DNA of 64,000 nucleotides from Brevibacillus laterosporus. GTDB lineage: Bacteria; Bacillota; Bacilli; Brevibacillales; Brevibacillaceae. A program made the position numbers and the translations under genes. This document shows, in pieces, positions 35,536 to 43,375 of this stretch. Below the pieces are notes generated by a model, which was not told the DNA's origin, made no database searches, and saw nothing but the letters and a program-made list of their open reading frames with translations. Every line of letters starts with the position of its first letter. Position 1 is the first letter of the stretch. The DNA is taken from the NCBI GenBank assembly GCA_007833815.1, contig CP033464.1, positions 740,501-804,500 of the forward strand, in the 5' to 3' direction.

Positions 35536-37812
35536 TTACTTAATTAATTTCCCACCCATTAAATAAATCCCTTGGAGCTGGGCAGTTTCCACTTGAAGTT
35601 CGCTATTATCCGGCCATTTTACAGCTCCTACGCAATTAGCAAGAAACGCATCGATGGTTGGAAGTTCGGAATAATGTTCTTTCGCCATATATTCAAGGTA
35701 TTTACCTATCATAAATGGTGTCAGTGATACAGTTCTTATTACCGCCATTTGACTAAATACTAGGGCTGATTTTAATTTATTTTCCCAGATTCTAGACCAG
35801 ATGTAACGAGCTTCATTTTTCACTGCTTCTAATACTGATGGCGAGCTAACATTAGCTATGGTAGTGGCCCGGTAAACATTGTTAGATCCTGATCTCGACG
35901 CTTGAATTAAGGATTCTCGATAAGCACCGCCTCCTATTCTATATAATAGCTCTCTTACGGAAATGACTGCCCTCATCATAGTGGTCCCTACTTTTTTGAA
36001 AAGTCCGCTGATATAATTCATTGCTGTTCTAAATGTGGGGCTGACAGCTGAAAAGATTATTCCTGTTCCTATTGATAAGGCTAGTCCTACAGCCATCTCT
36101 ATAATTAATTGTTCTCTTACGTACCAATCTTCAAGAGTATAAGTGAATGTAAGTGTAGCATCATCCTCTTCAATTGGAACTAATACATTTCTATATTCTT
36201 TACCTAACTCGTCAACACCACTTTTAAGACTAAGACCATAGTGTTGTTGGTAGCTGAGATGTCCAATCATTCCCCTAGTCTGTTGCCATGTAAGGTCCTC
36301 TATATCTAAAACCATTTTATTATTTGTAATGCCTAGTCTAAATTTTTTAGGATCAATATGAGAATCTACCAGTTCATTATTATGATTGTATATCTTGCCG
36401 AACTGAATTCTTTCTTTGTTTTGAATAAACAATCCGTTGTCCGTTTTCTCAAATTGGTCTGGTGTACCAACCTGCATAATATCGAGACCTCGTACCAGCC
36501 ATTTCTCTACGAATAATGGCATATCGATGCCAAAGGCTGAGTCATTTGTATCCTTTGCATTCTTAACTGCGTGTAATAAACGGGCATCTACTGTATGGCT
36601 TGGGTATTTATTATTACGATTTTCTACCATTGCCATAACGGAGAATACACTTTTATCTAAACTTGGTTTCCCATTTTCATCCTTTCCCTCTGCTACACCA
36701 TAATACTTATCAGTTGGCTTTAGCCATTGAAAATTTTCATCTTTGGCAGTTTCTCCTAAAAGAAAATGTGAAAAGATATTTTCGAATTGATCGATGTTTT
36801 TTGTAAACCATTCTTTAAACATGGCAGTTACAATGGTTTTAAATGAATCAAATATATCAGGTGAATAGTGGCTATCTACTATGATTACTGGTGGATTTTC
36901 GCTTTCATCCTGATCTGTTTTCACTTTTAAATCAACTTGATGCCCATCTCCTACACCAGTAGAATCTTCAATAGTTGTTTCTTTTGCATTCAAGTATTGT
37001 AATTTTAACTGAATTTTCACATAGGCATCAGAAGCAAATTCATAGGTTACATTCGCAAGGTGATTCAAAATGGAACTGTTTTCACCAATTTTACAAATGA
37101 AATTTACATTTTGGCCATCTGCCCCTGTTGTGATTTCCCATGAATCAAATGTTCCGTCCATGCTGAATTGAATCGGGAATCCTAATGAAGTATCCGTGAA
37201 TTCATTATTGAATTTTTTTGGATATAATTCTTTTTGTTGAATATTTTTATTTACATTCGAGAACGAAGTCACATAATTGGTATCCCATCCCATCAATGCT
37301 AAGTCCTCTAAAGTACTGTATTGAATGTTATAGGTATTAATTTGCTGATGTAATAGATGTCTATGTTCTTTAAACCAAGTTACAAGCAACTTTTCTAGTA
37401 GAATAGATGCCATTCCATGCCCGTTATCAAAATGGAAAGAATGATTGATGCTGTATAAGGTATCTTCTTTTTCCGAAATAACATACATTTCTGTTTGACT
37501 ATCTTCAATCTTTAGACAAATTTTAATCCAGGAATTTTGTAAATGATGCGTAGTTTTTGCGTTGTTTGTATCTACTTCGAAGGTTCCATTTTCTATATAA
37601 CATTTAAAAATGGGATATTGTCCCGATCCTTCATCCGTTAGCTCCCAATTGCCCCAATTGCCTTGTACTTTTGCACTCATAGAAGGTTCTTTCATTTCTT
37701 GATAGAACGAACTTGGTACATTTCTCAACATTTTACTATCTCGATTTTTTACATCCTCAATCGTTTTAGTCCAATCATACATTCTAAGGCTATCTACATT
37801 TCTTTTCTTCAT
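35536..37812 (-). CDS. orfX2: OrfX2-like TULIP protein (copy 1)
   Basis: 758 residues related to OrfX2 of botulinum orfX clusters, a double TULIP-fold protein predicted to bind lipid or partner proteins. N-terminal RMYDWTKTIEDVKNRD; two similar beta-rich halves each with a W-E-[LI]-T-x-G motif (NWGNWELTDEGSGQYPIFKC and FDSWEITTGADGQNVNFICK). The C-terminus (575-760) contains hydrophobic helices (EMAVGLALSIGTGIIFSA), then IWSRIWENKLKSALVFSQMA. GGAGG seven bases before the ATG. 18 bases follow orfX1. Residues 300-330 and 575-710 differ much more from copy 2 than the rest, a mosaic pattern. Confidence 0.85.
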   Translation of the reverse strand: MKKRNVDSLRMYDWTKTIEDVKNRDSKMLRNVPSSFYQEMKEPSMSAKVQGNWGNWELTDEGSGQYPIFKCYIENGTFEVDTNNAKTTHHLQNSWIKICLKIEDSQTEMYVISEKEDTLYSINHSFHFDNGHGMASILLEKLLVTWFKEHRHLLHQQINTYNIQYSTLEDLALMGWDTNYVTSFSNVNKNIQQKELYPKKFNNEFTDTSLGFPIQFSMDGTFDSWEITTGADGQNVNFICKIGENSSILNHLANVTYEFASDAYVKIQLKLQYLNAKETTIEDSTGVGDGHQVDLKVKTDQDESENPPVIIVDSHYSPDIFDSFKTIVTAMFKEWFTKNIDQFENIFSHFLLGETAKDENFQWLKPTDKYYGVAEGKDENGKPSLDKSVFSVMAMVENRNNKYPSHTVDARLLHAVKNAKDTNDSAFGIDMPLFVEKWLVRGLDIMQVGTPDQFEKTDNGLFIQNKERIQFGKIYNHNNELVDSHIDPKKFRLGITNNKMVLDIEDLTWQQTRGMIGHLSYQQHYGLSLKSGVDELGKEYRNVLVPIEEDDATLTFTYTLEDWYVREQLIIEMAVGLALSIGTGIIFSAVSPTFRTAMNYISGLFKKVGTTMMRAVISVRELLYRIGGGAYRESLIQASRSGSNNVYRATTIANVSSPSVLEAVKNEARYIWSRIWENKLKSALVFSQMAVIRTVSLTPFMIGKYLEYMAKEHYSELPTIDAFLANCVGAVKWPDNSELQVETAQLQGIYLMGGKLIK

Positions 37813-37830
37813 ATATATCCTCCTCTTCCA

Positions 37831-38178
37831 TCATGTAATTGTTACCAAATACTTTTCATTTCCAATAAAAGGATTTTTTATTGGATCATGTAACAACCAA
37901 TGTAACATTTTTTTAGTAGGAAGCTTCTCTTCCATATCAGCATTTACTACCATTACCTCATACTGATTTCTCTTTGCTCGATTTTGACTAGTGAAACAAA
38001 TTTGTTTTTCATAAGTGGAAGGTTCTTCTTGTAAATATTCTTTCTTTAAAGCTATAACAGCTTTTATTCCCTTGAAGTTCTCTTCATATATCTTAGTTTG
38101 ATACACATCCTTGATGAAAAATGTACCATGGAATGTGGTTTGCCCATCGTCAAAATAATAGGGAAAAACAGTAGACAT
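37831..38178 (-). CDS. orfX1: OrfX1-like protein with internal deletion (copy 1)
   Basis: About 115 residues. Same as copy 2 (MSTVFPYYFDDGQTTFHGTF...) but lacks 25 residues (SISKLKQAYHDNYDYFQLHF and five more) in frame, between two copies of aaatgtacc, which fits a slippage deletion. The ribosome site is also damaged: TTTAGAAGTG instead of TCGAGGAAGTG before the ATG at 38178. OrfX1 is a small partner that binds OrfX3 in the PMP1 toxin cluster; here OrfX3 is missing, so this copy is probably decaying. Confidence 0.75.
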   Translation of the reverse strand: MSTVFPYYFDDGQTTFHGTFFIKDVYQTKIYEENFKGIKAVIALKKEYLQEEPSTYEKQICFTSQNRAKRNQYEVMVVNADMEEKLPTKKMLHWLLHDPIKNPFIGNEKYLVTIT

Positions 38179-38231
38179 TTTTTTCACTTCTAAATTGACT
38201 ACACAATACAAGATTCTTCTATCGTTTTTTC

Positions 38232-38261
38232 ATAATATATCCCCCCCTCGTCTACAAACAA
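38232..38261 (-). promoter_or_regulatory. orfX1 promoter candidate, copy 1
   Basis: Minus-strand TTGTTT, 18-base spacer with seven G, TATTAT. The same block occurs at 49701-49729 (17-base spacer, six G) and 43050-43076 (15-base spacer, six G). Start site not mapped; a sporulation sigma factor is not excluded. Confidence 0.5.
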
Positions 38262-38281
38262 AGTATATCTCTAAATCTTTT

Positions 38282-38335
38282 AAAAAAAGGCATACAAATT
38301 TTCATTTATAGATGAAAATTTGTATGCCTTTTTTT
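38282..38335. repeat. Island palindrome, middle copy
   Basis: 24-base arms with A-run, ggcatacaaattttcat, loop TTATAG, complement and T-run. Lies just upstream of the orfX1 promoter candidate and should insulate it from transcription arriving from the C3-like gene. Confidence 0.8.
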
Positions 38336-38449
38336 GTGAAGATACCAACCTTTAGCTGAGTCAATATATAAGTAAGCGTCAAATACTGCCCACCTACACT
38401 CAACACAATTTCGATGGGATAATCTTCCAAGATATCGTCTCCAAAATTT

Positions 38450-38666
38450 TTTCCAAGTAGCCTACTTCATCAATAATAAGGAGTGTCTTTCGGCAGTCTT
38501 ACATAAAATACTCTGCACTGACAAAGCGTGTTGAAGAAGGGTATCAAGAAACTATGAATATGTTACATTATGTTTAGATGCATCCTCTAGGAGACCATCT
38601 AGTTGGTCAACAGTATGCTGCCAGCCAACTCTTTTCAAACGATCAATCAGAAGGTTGAGTGCTCAT
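38450..38666 (-). pseudogene. IS21-type IstB ATPase remnant
   Basis: Minus strand from ATG 38666: MSTQPS, a stop, RVGWQHTVDQLDGLLEDASK, HNVTYS, FLDTLLQHALSV and later SLLIIDEVGYL in shifted frames. The DEVGYL Walker-B context and helical N-terminus fit IstB helper ATPases. Multiple stops and frameshifts. Confidence 0.65.
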
Positions 38667-38696
38667 CTCTGTTCCCTCCCTTCTAATTGTTCATAC

Positions 38697-38842
38697 ACAG
38701 GGTATGAGGACTTCTGCTATGATAAACTTGCGGCATCCTCGCCTATAGGCAGGATACAGGATGCTAGCTACAGATGCTAATTTGCTTAAGCAGGCAAGCT
38801 TTATCGATGCAGTAGTGCGCGGTCACGTTAATGGATTGGCTA
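38697..38842 (+). pseudogene. Scar of the LysM amidase gene
   Basis: Two blocks nearly identical to the amidase at 29269-29337 (acagggtatgaggacttctg onward) and 29470-29545 (gctacagatgctaatttgct onward), joined with about 135 bases deleted at a shared gct. The order and strand match the intact gene, and the following atgccgaatcattaataaat is shared with the end of the lysis cassette at 30066. Confidence 0.92.
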
Positions 38843-38915
38843 TTTGCCAATACCCCTCGTGGCGCTCAAACGAGCTCACTAACGTTACCATTAACATGCC
38901 GAATCATTAATAAAT

Positions 38916-38964
38916 AGCGTAAAGTAGTTCCTATCCTTTCTCAAGGTGGGGACTATTTTACGCT
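38916..38964. terminator. Terminator-like palindrome after the C3-like gene
   Basis: agcgtaaagtagttcc / ggggactattttacgct, 16-base near-perfect stem. On the minus strand it directly follows the ADP-ribosyltransferase stop. A related palindrome in reverse orientation lies at 43138-43184. Confidence 0.75.
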
Positions 38965-38983
38965 TTACCCAATCTCATTTAAT

Positions 38984-39745
38984 TCATATTATTCTAGCTT
39001 CTACTTTTAATCTTTGTGAGCCACCATTCACAATGGTTTTTATATCATCAATATAAAATTGGGTATTTCTAGGCAATATTAACTCATATTGTCCTGGATA
39101 ATAACTGATTCGATCTACATAACCAGCTATTCCATCCTTAGGAATTTTTAATTCTAGAATTACGGGCCTTGCTATAAATTGTGTTCCAATCACTATTGAT
39201 GTACTTAAGTATCCTCGTTCTAATAGAACCGTTCCTTCAAATTTCTCTTTAATCTCCTCAGCCTTTTCCTTTTTAACTTTATTACCATCCATTAAGTCTA
39301 TTTGATACTGCTCACCAAATATGATTCCATCTGTGCCTCGATATACAATGATGGAGTCCTTTAGTTTTGATTTATTTAAAGCTTTGTCCATGATTTCAAT
39401 TTTTTTATCTATTTTAAGGTCAGAACCTAAATTTCCATCATTTTTTCTCAAATAACTATTAATCGGGCTTGCATTCTTGGTGTATTCAGTAATTTGTTTT
39501 TTCTCATTCTCTTTTAATACCGATTTCCACTTTGAATATTCTTTTTTACCCCATCTTTTAGCTTTTGCTATATCTATACCAAAATTTCTTACTCTTGCTG
39601 TATTCATAGGAATGGATACTGTATTGTTCACTTTATTTTGGTTTAATTTTTCTAGACTTTCCCCATGAAGGTTGGAATAATATATCTGTACTGGGTTCAT
39701 GTTTGCAAAACTCATCAAACATTTATCTTTTTTTAAAAATGTCAT
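38984..39745 (-). CDS. C3-like (Rho-type) ADP-ribosyltransferase (copy 2)
   Basis: 253 residues. Residues about 55-253 match C3 exoenzymes along their length: IAKAKRWGKKEYSKW, ITEYTKNASPINSYLRKNDG, catalytic Arg in IIVYRGTD (R136), ERGYLSTS (181-183), then AGYVDRISYYPGQYELILPR, where Q219-x-E221 is the QxE form of C3 toxins that modify Rho Asn41, not the ExE of actin-modifying toxins. The substrate remains inferred. The first about 50 residues are unlike C3 and carry no signal peptide. AAGGGGG lies six bases before the ATG. It occupies the A-component slot downstream of the B gene but lacks the usual B-binding N-domain. Confidence 0.87.
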   Translation of the reverse strand: MTFLKKDKCLMSFANMNPVQIYYSNLHGESLEKLNQNKVNNTVSIPMNTARVRNFGIDIAKAKRWGKKEYSKWKSVLKENEKKQITEYTKNASPINSYLRKNDGNLGSDLKIDKKIEIMDKALNKSKLKDSIIVYRGTDGIIFGEQYQIDLMDGNKVKKEKAEEIKEKFEGTVLLERGYLSTSIVIGTQFIARPVILELKIPKDGIAGYVDRISYYPGQYELILPRNTQFYIDDIKTIVNGGSQRLKVEARII

Positions 39746-39866
39746 TCTTTATCCCCCTTAAAGTAATTGTGAAGTTAACTGTTATCAAGACCCTGCCAAC
39801 AATTAGGGAAGGACAAGCTTCCATAATGAAAGAACTGTCTGAAAACCATTAGTCTCATTTTCCATC

Positions 39867-40198
39867 TTATTTTATTTCTTGAGGAAACCTAAGTATCGAA
39901 TACGGAAATTTATCATAATGGGATTCACCTGCTACCTGTTCAACATTTTGTATGAACTCATAATCTTCTATATATTCATTTCTTTTATTTGTTTTTTTAA
40001 TTGTTCATCTGTTAGTTCATCGATATTTCCACGAACTTCTTTCAATTTTCTATTAATCTCTTTTGATGATTTTTTTAATGCTTCGATTGCTTGTTGCCGA
40101 TTTAATGGTAATGTTTTTTTCCAAGCCGAATAACGCTCTTTACTCCATGCTTTGGCTTTACCTTCATCTTTCTTGAAATTTAGAGGTTTTTTATCCAT
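39867..40198 (-). pseudogene. Orphan N-domain fragment of a Vip2/C2I-like A component (copy 2)
   Basis: 76 residues MDKKPLNFKKDEGKAKAWSK then KTLPLNRQQAIEALKKSSKE and ELTDEQLKKQIKEMNI, stop at 39968. A shift at the A-rich end allows NKRNEYIEDYEFIQNVEQVA to continue to a stop at 39867. The first 27 residues are identical in copy 1. In Vip2/C2I this domain docks on the B pore. It is a truncated gene, or possibly a short expressed docking peptide. Confidence 0.7.
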
Positions 40199-40242
40199 TT
40201 GTCATTCCACCATCTGTTATTTTTTATAAAGTATTGAAGGGA

Positions 40243-40274
40243 GGACAAACCCGCCTTAAAGACGAAGTTTGTCC
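40243..40274 (-). repeat. Inter-gene hairpin, copy 2
   Basis: Same GGACAAAC / GTTTGTCC hairpin as at 32325-32356, between B stop and A start. Confidence 0.6.
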
Positions 40275-40315
40275 AGCAAAACACAATTTCGATCTTTAGA
40301 TATAAGCCTAAAAGA

Positions 40316-42898
40316 TTATTTTGCTATCAAAAAGTATTGAGTAGATTTTGATTCATCTAGCTTTTCTATTTTTATTGATGTTTTATCAGCTGGGTTTTCA
40401 TAGTTAAAATCTAATCCGAAGCTTCTATCAGCACAACTTATAATATTAAAACCTTTGTCGCCTTTTCGAAAAAACCAAAGCTGATGTAATGTCCCTTGAT
40501 ATTTCGTAAAAATTAACTCTGATGTTTTTGTGTCCCATGTTAAGACCTTCGGATTATTTGTATCTTTAAAATCATAAATATAAAATGCGCCCTTAATTGG
40601 GTTATAGCCCAACATAAATTCTTGCTGGAGATTCTGATTCACTATATTGATAACAGCTTTATCTTCAGAATTGGTAATATATCTTAGCAAATCTATTAGG
40701 GGGAACTTAATTTTTTTATTTTCATATTCCTTAGCATAATCTGCGTTTTCCTCTTTTAAATTATCAATACCTCTTCCTACTCTTACAATAGAAAAATTAT
40801 CAATGTATACAGAACCATTACTATCATTGTAAATAGTAAGCTCCAACGACTTTTCTATAACTTCAAATGCTTCAAGCATCACTATTTGTTTTTTGTAAAC
40901 TTGAGAAACTTGAAATTTTCCTATTTGTTTTTCTCCTCCTTCGCCTACTCCTTTAATATCTATAGAAACATCCCCATCACTACTTCCTTTAACGTCCATC
41001 ATAATTAGATATATAGACTTATCCTGTAGATTAAAATTTTTGAATGTCACCGAGTCTTCTATCCTATAACATCTACTATTATTCAAACCATTAGATGAAT
41101 CATATGCACCTCCGGACCATCTGGCGGAATTCTTTCCAAAATCGTCATACAATACAGGGACATCTATCTGTATATTCATACCAGGTCGGATTATCATATG
41201 ATAGATATCTTCGCTTTTCTTCCTTTTTTGTTCCGCCTTTATTACTTGTTCTGTCCTTTTATCATACACAAAATGGACCAGATTCGAGCTCAAAATATGT
41301 TCTTCATCTGTCTCCTCATCTGCAAAATAAAAATTTTTATCCGTTTCGTTATAGACCATACCTACTGATTTTTCCAATGCTTCTTTTAGTGTAAGTTCTG
41401 GAGTTCGATCATTGGGATTATCAGGGTCTTTTGCCGCAATACGCCGTTCAATTACTCGTCTCCCGTCAATATTAATCAAGATTCCGGCCGTTACATTTTC
41501 AATTTGTGGCATATAATCAGCCCACTCATTTTCTTCCATTACTACTTGTCCACCAGCAGGGTCTCTTCTCGCAAATGCTCCTTGAAACTGTGTCGTTTCT
41601 AACTTTAATTTTTCTCCCGCTTCTAATCTATCCAACTGATTGATATTGAGTGAAATAGGAGTCGTGCTAAACTGATCTAATGTATTTAATGTGAGTCCAT
41701 GTAGATGTTTTTTAGGATACGTTTGATCAGGAGCTAAACTCAAAGCTTTTTGATTCAGCTGTCCGGTAACTGTAGCGATTGTCTCTTTCCCTAACACTAA
41801 ATTTGTAGTCGGAACCAGGTTATATACAGGAGCTGTTCCTGTATTGTAATAGCGCACATTTGCATTCATGTAAGCCGTTTGCCCTGTGTTTAAACCTAAT
41901 TGTTGATGCCAATCTTGTCCTGAAGTGTCTGTAGAGTCAACGGTATGCGTAGAAGTATGTGAATAATGACCGGTAACGGATGCTGAAACTCCAGTAAAGA
42001 GAGAAACCCCCACATTCACATCGAGTCCTAACGTATTAGAGGTACTGGCACTAGAAGAAGTAGAACGACTAACGGACCTTCCTGCTGTTGAACTCACCTC
42101 TTTATTATCTGAGAGAACAAGTTCTTCCATGCCAACTGTAATACTTGGATATGCCGCAACAAGAGGGTCCCAAGCAACTTTTTTAATTGTACGATCAAGC
42201 GCTCCACTTGCTTTTTCTAAATCAGAATAGGGGTCTCCAGCGGTGTGAGATTCATTAGGGTTTGAAACGTATTTTTTATATCCCTGGGCAGCATATTCAG
42301 CCTTCCAAGGATAAACGACATGGTTAATTACGGTATATCCATTCACTTCCCATTCGTCATAGATGCCGTCGTTATCTGTATCTAACATAGGTTCTTCATC
42401 CTGCATATTTATAGGCATCGCTTCTTTTGAGAACGCTTCAAAAGAGGCGATTTCAGGGATAGAGAAGGTTTCAGCTTCAATTTCTTTCTTTTCTTGTTGA
42501 TTAAAAGTATAGTGTACGTCTAATTGAAACAACTCTTCTTGTTCAAGCATTGGATTTTCAAAATAAGCTACCATGAATTTATACCTTTTTCCTGCTTCTA
42601 ACTGCACTTCTTGTTCTTTAGCATTCTCACCATCAATAAGAATATGAGTAAATAGATTGGGATGGATGGTAAACTGATAGGCACCACTTTTCTTTGGAGT
42701 AAAGTTAGCCATCCAACGAACGGATTGTACTTTCTTTTGTAAACCAATGTCATGTAATGTTTTTTTATCTACCTTAAAACCATTCATACCACGTGCAACA
42801 ACAAAGGCCGGTTCATTAAAATTCTCTCCATAGAAAAATTGACCTACAGCCTTTAGGGTTCCTTGTTCTTCTTCTTTTTTAACACCGTTCTTTTTCAT
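40316..42898 (-). CDS. PA/C2II/Vip1-like binary toxin B component, full length (copy 2)
   Basis: 860 residues, no signal peptide. PA14 domain (15-135), calcium site DTDNDGIYDEWE (173-184), pore and heptamer domain with GTAPVYNLVPTTNLVLG, phi-clamp F410 (NTLDQFSTTPIS) and RRVIERRIAAKDPDNP, membrane-insertion loop around 290-330 (Ser/Thr/His-rich VTGHYSHTSTHTVDS), domain-III-type GMNIQIDVPVLYDDF (574-587), an Ib/Vip1-like jelly-roll (588-708) and a C-terminal ricin-type trefoil piece (about 750-860). In this family the activated B heptamer binds a receptor and passes A proteins into the cytosol. The only B gene in the window open from end to end. Confidence 0.9.
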   Translation of the reverse strand: MKKNGVKKEEEQGTLKAVGQFFYGENFNEPAFVVARGMNGFKVDKKTLHDIGLQKKVQSVRWMANFTPKKSGAYQFTIHPNLFTHILIDGENAKEQEVQLEAGKRYKFMVAYFENPMLEQEELFQLDVHYTFNQQEKKEIEAETFSIPEIASFEAFSKEAMPINMQDEEPMLDTDNDGIYDEWEVNGYTVINHVVYPWKAEYAAQGYKKYVSNPNESHTAGDPYSDLEKASGALDRTIKKVAWDPLVAAYPSITVGMEELVLSDNKEVSSTAGRSVSRSTSSSASTSNTLGLDVNVGVSLFTGVSASVTGHYSHTSTHTVDSTDTSGQDWHQQLGLNTGQTAYMNANVRYYNTGTAPVYNLVPTTNLVLGKETIATVTGQLNQKALSLAPDQTYPKKHLHGLTLNTLDQFSTTPISLNINQLDRLEAGEKLKLETTQFQGAFARRDPAGGQVVMEENEWADYMPQIENVTAGILINIDGRRVIERRIAAKDPDNPNDRTPELTLKEALEKSVGMVYNETDKNFYFADEETDEEHILSSNLVHFVYDKRTEQVIKAEQKRKKSEDIYHMIIRPGMNIQIDVPVLYDDFGKNSARWSGGAYDSSNGLNNSRCYRIEDSVTFKNFNLQDKSIYLIMMDVKGSSDGDVSIDIKGVGEGGEKQIGKFQVSQVYKKQIVMLEAFEVIEKSLELTIYNDSNGSVYIDNFSIVRVGRGIDNLKEENADYAKEYENKKIKFPLIDLLRYITNSEDKAVINIVNQNLQQEFMLGYNPIKGAFYIYDFKDTNNPKVLTWDTKTSELIFTKYQGTLHQLWFFRKGDKGFNIISCADRSFGLDFNYENPADKTSIKIEKLDESKSTQYFLIAK

Positions 42899-42931
42899 GA
42901 TTCGCTCTCCTTTTCTTTTTTGATGTAATAG

Positions 42932-43050
42932 TACCTTTTATACAAAAAGCTACATCAAGCACACAATCTGTAATCTCTTCTTGATCCATACGTATCTGCT
43001 AATTTGGAAATTGACTACAGCCACAACATGATTCGTCTATCGTTTTTTTA
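42932..43050 (-). other. Leader of B copy 2: p47 scar joined to orfX1 upstream scar
   Basis: 42934-43002 repeats the p47 fragment seen at 35270-35345 up to gtatctgcta; from about 43007 the sequence switches to the region found upstream of orfX1 (attgactaca ... gattcgtctatcg). So the B gene here stands behind fragments of two other genes of the same locus. Confidence 0.8.
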
Positions 43051-43076
43051 TAATATCCCCCCTCATCTACAAACAA
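43050..43076 (-). promoter_or_regulatory. Third copy of the orfX1 promoter block, upstream of B
   Basis: TTGTTT, 15-base spacer with six G, TATTAT on the minus strand, in the same orientation as the B gene and 150 bases upstream of its ATG. The shorter spacer may weaken it. Confidence 0.5.
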
Positions 43077-43137
43077 AGTATATCTCTGAATCTTCCGGAA
43101 AAAGCATACGATTTTTCCTCTATTGATGAAAAATAAT

Positions 43138-43184
43138 CGTAAAATAGTCCCCACCTTGAGAAAGGATAGAGACTATTTTTTACG
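43138..43184. terminator. Terminator-like palindrome
   Basis: cgtaaaatagtcc / gactattttttacg imperfect stem; matches the complement of the palindrome at 38916-38964. Next to it (43094-43137) is a decayed version of the island palindrome (aaaaagcatacgatttttcc). Confidence 0.65.
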
Positions 43185-43265
43185 CTTACTAAGAAATTCT
43201 TAGCTTGATGGCGATGGGGTAGCACCACCCAAACGCGAATTTCGTACACTAAGTAGAATTCCACA

Positions 43266-43298
43266 AAGAAAAAACACTCCTATTTGAGTGCTTTTTCT
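43266..43298 (-). terminator. Terminator of the orfX-p47 operon
   Basis: Minus strand GAAAAAGCACTC, AAATAG loop, GAGTGTTTTTTC, about 80 bases after the p47 stop. Confidence 0.8.
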
Positions 43299-43375
43299 TG
43301 CCCTTTTTCGTCAAATCACACAATTATGAAAATCAGATAGACATTTTCGTGTGTATTTAACACATTATGATATTT

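Noticed and set aside
39477-40133. Plus-strand frames over the ADP-ribosyltransferase region
   Set aside because: Rich in Phe/Leu/Ser as expected for the complement of an A-rich gene; no start signals.
38916-43184. Inverted palindromes at 38916 and 43138 as ends of a transposon
   Set aside because: They are each terminator-like hairpins, the segment between lacks a transposase, and no target-site duplication was found by eye.
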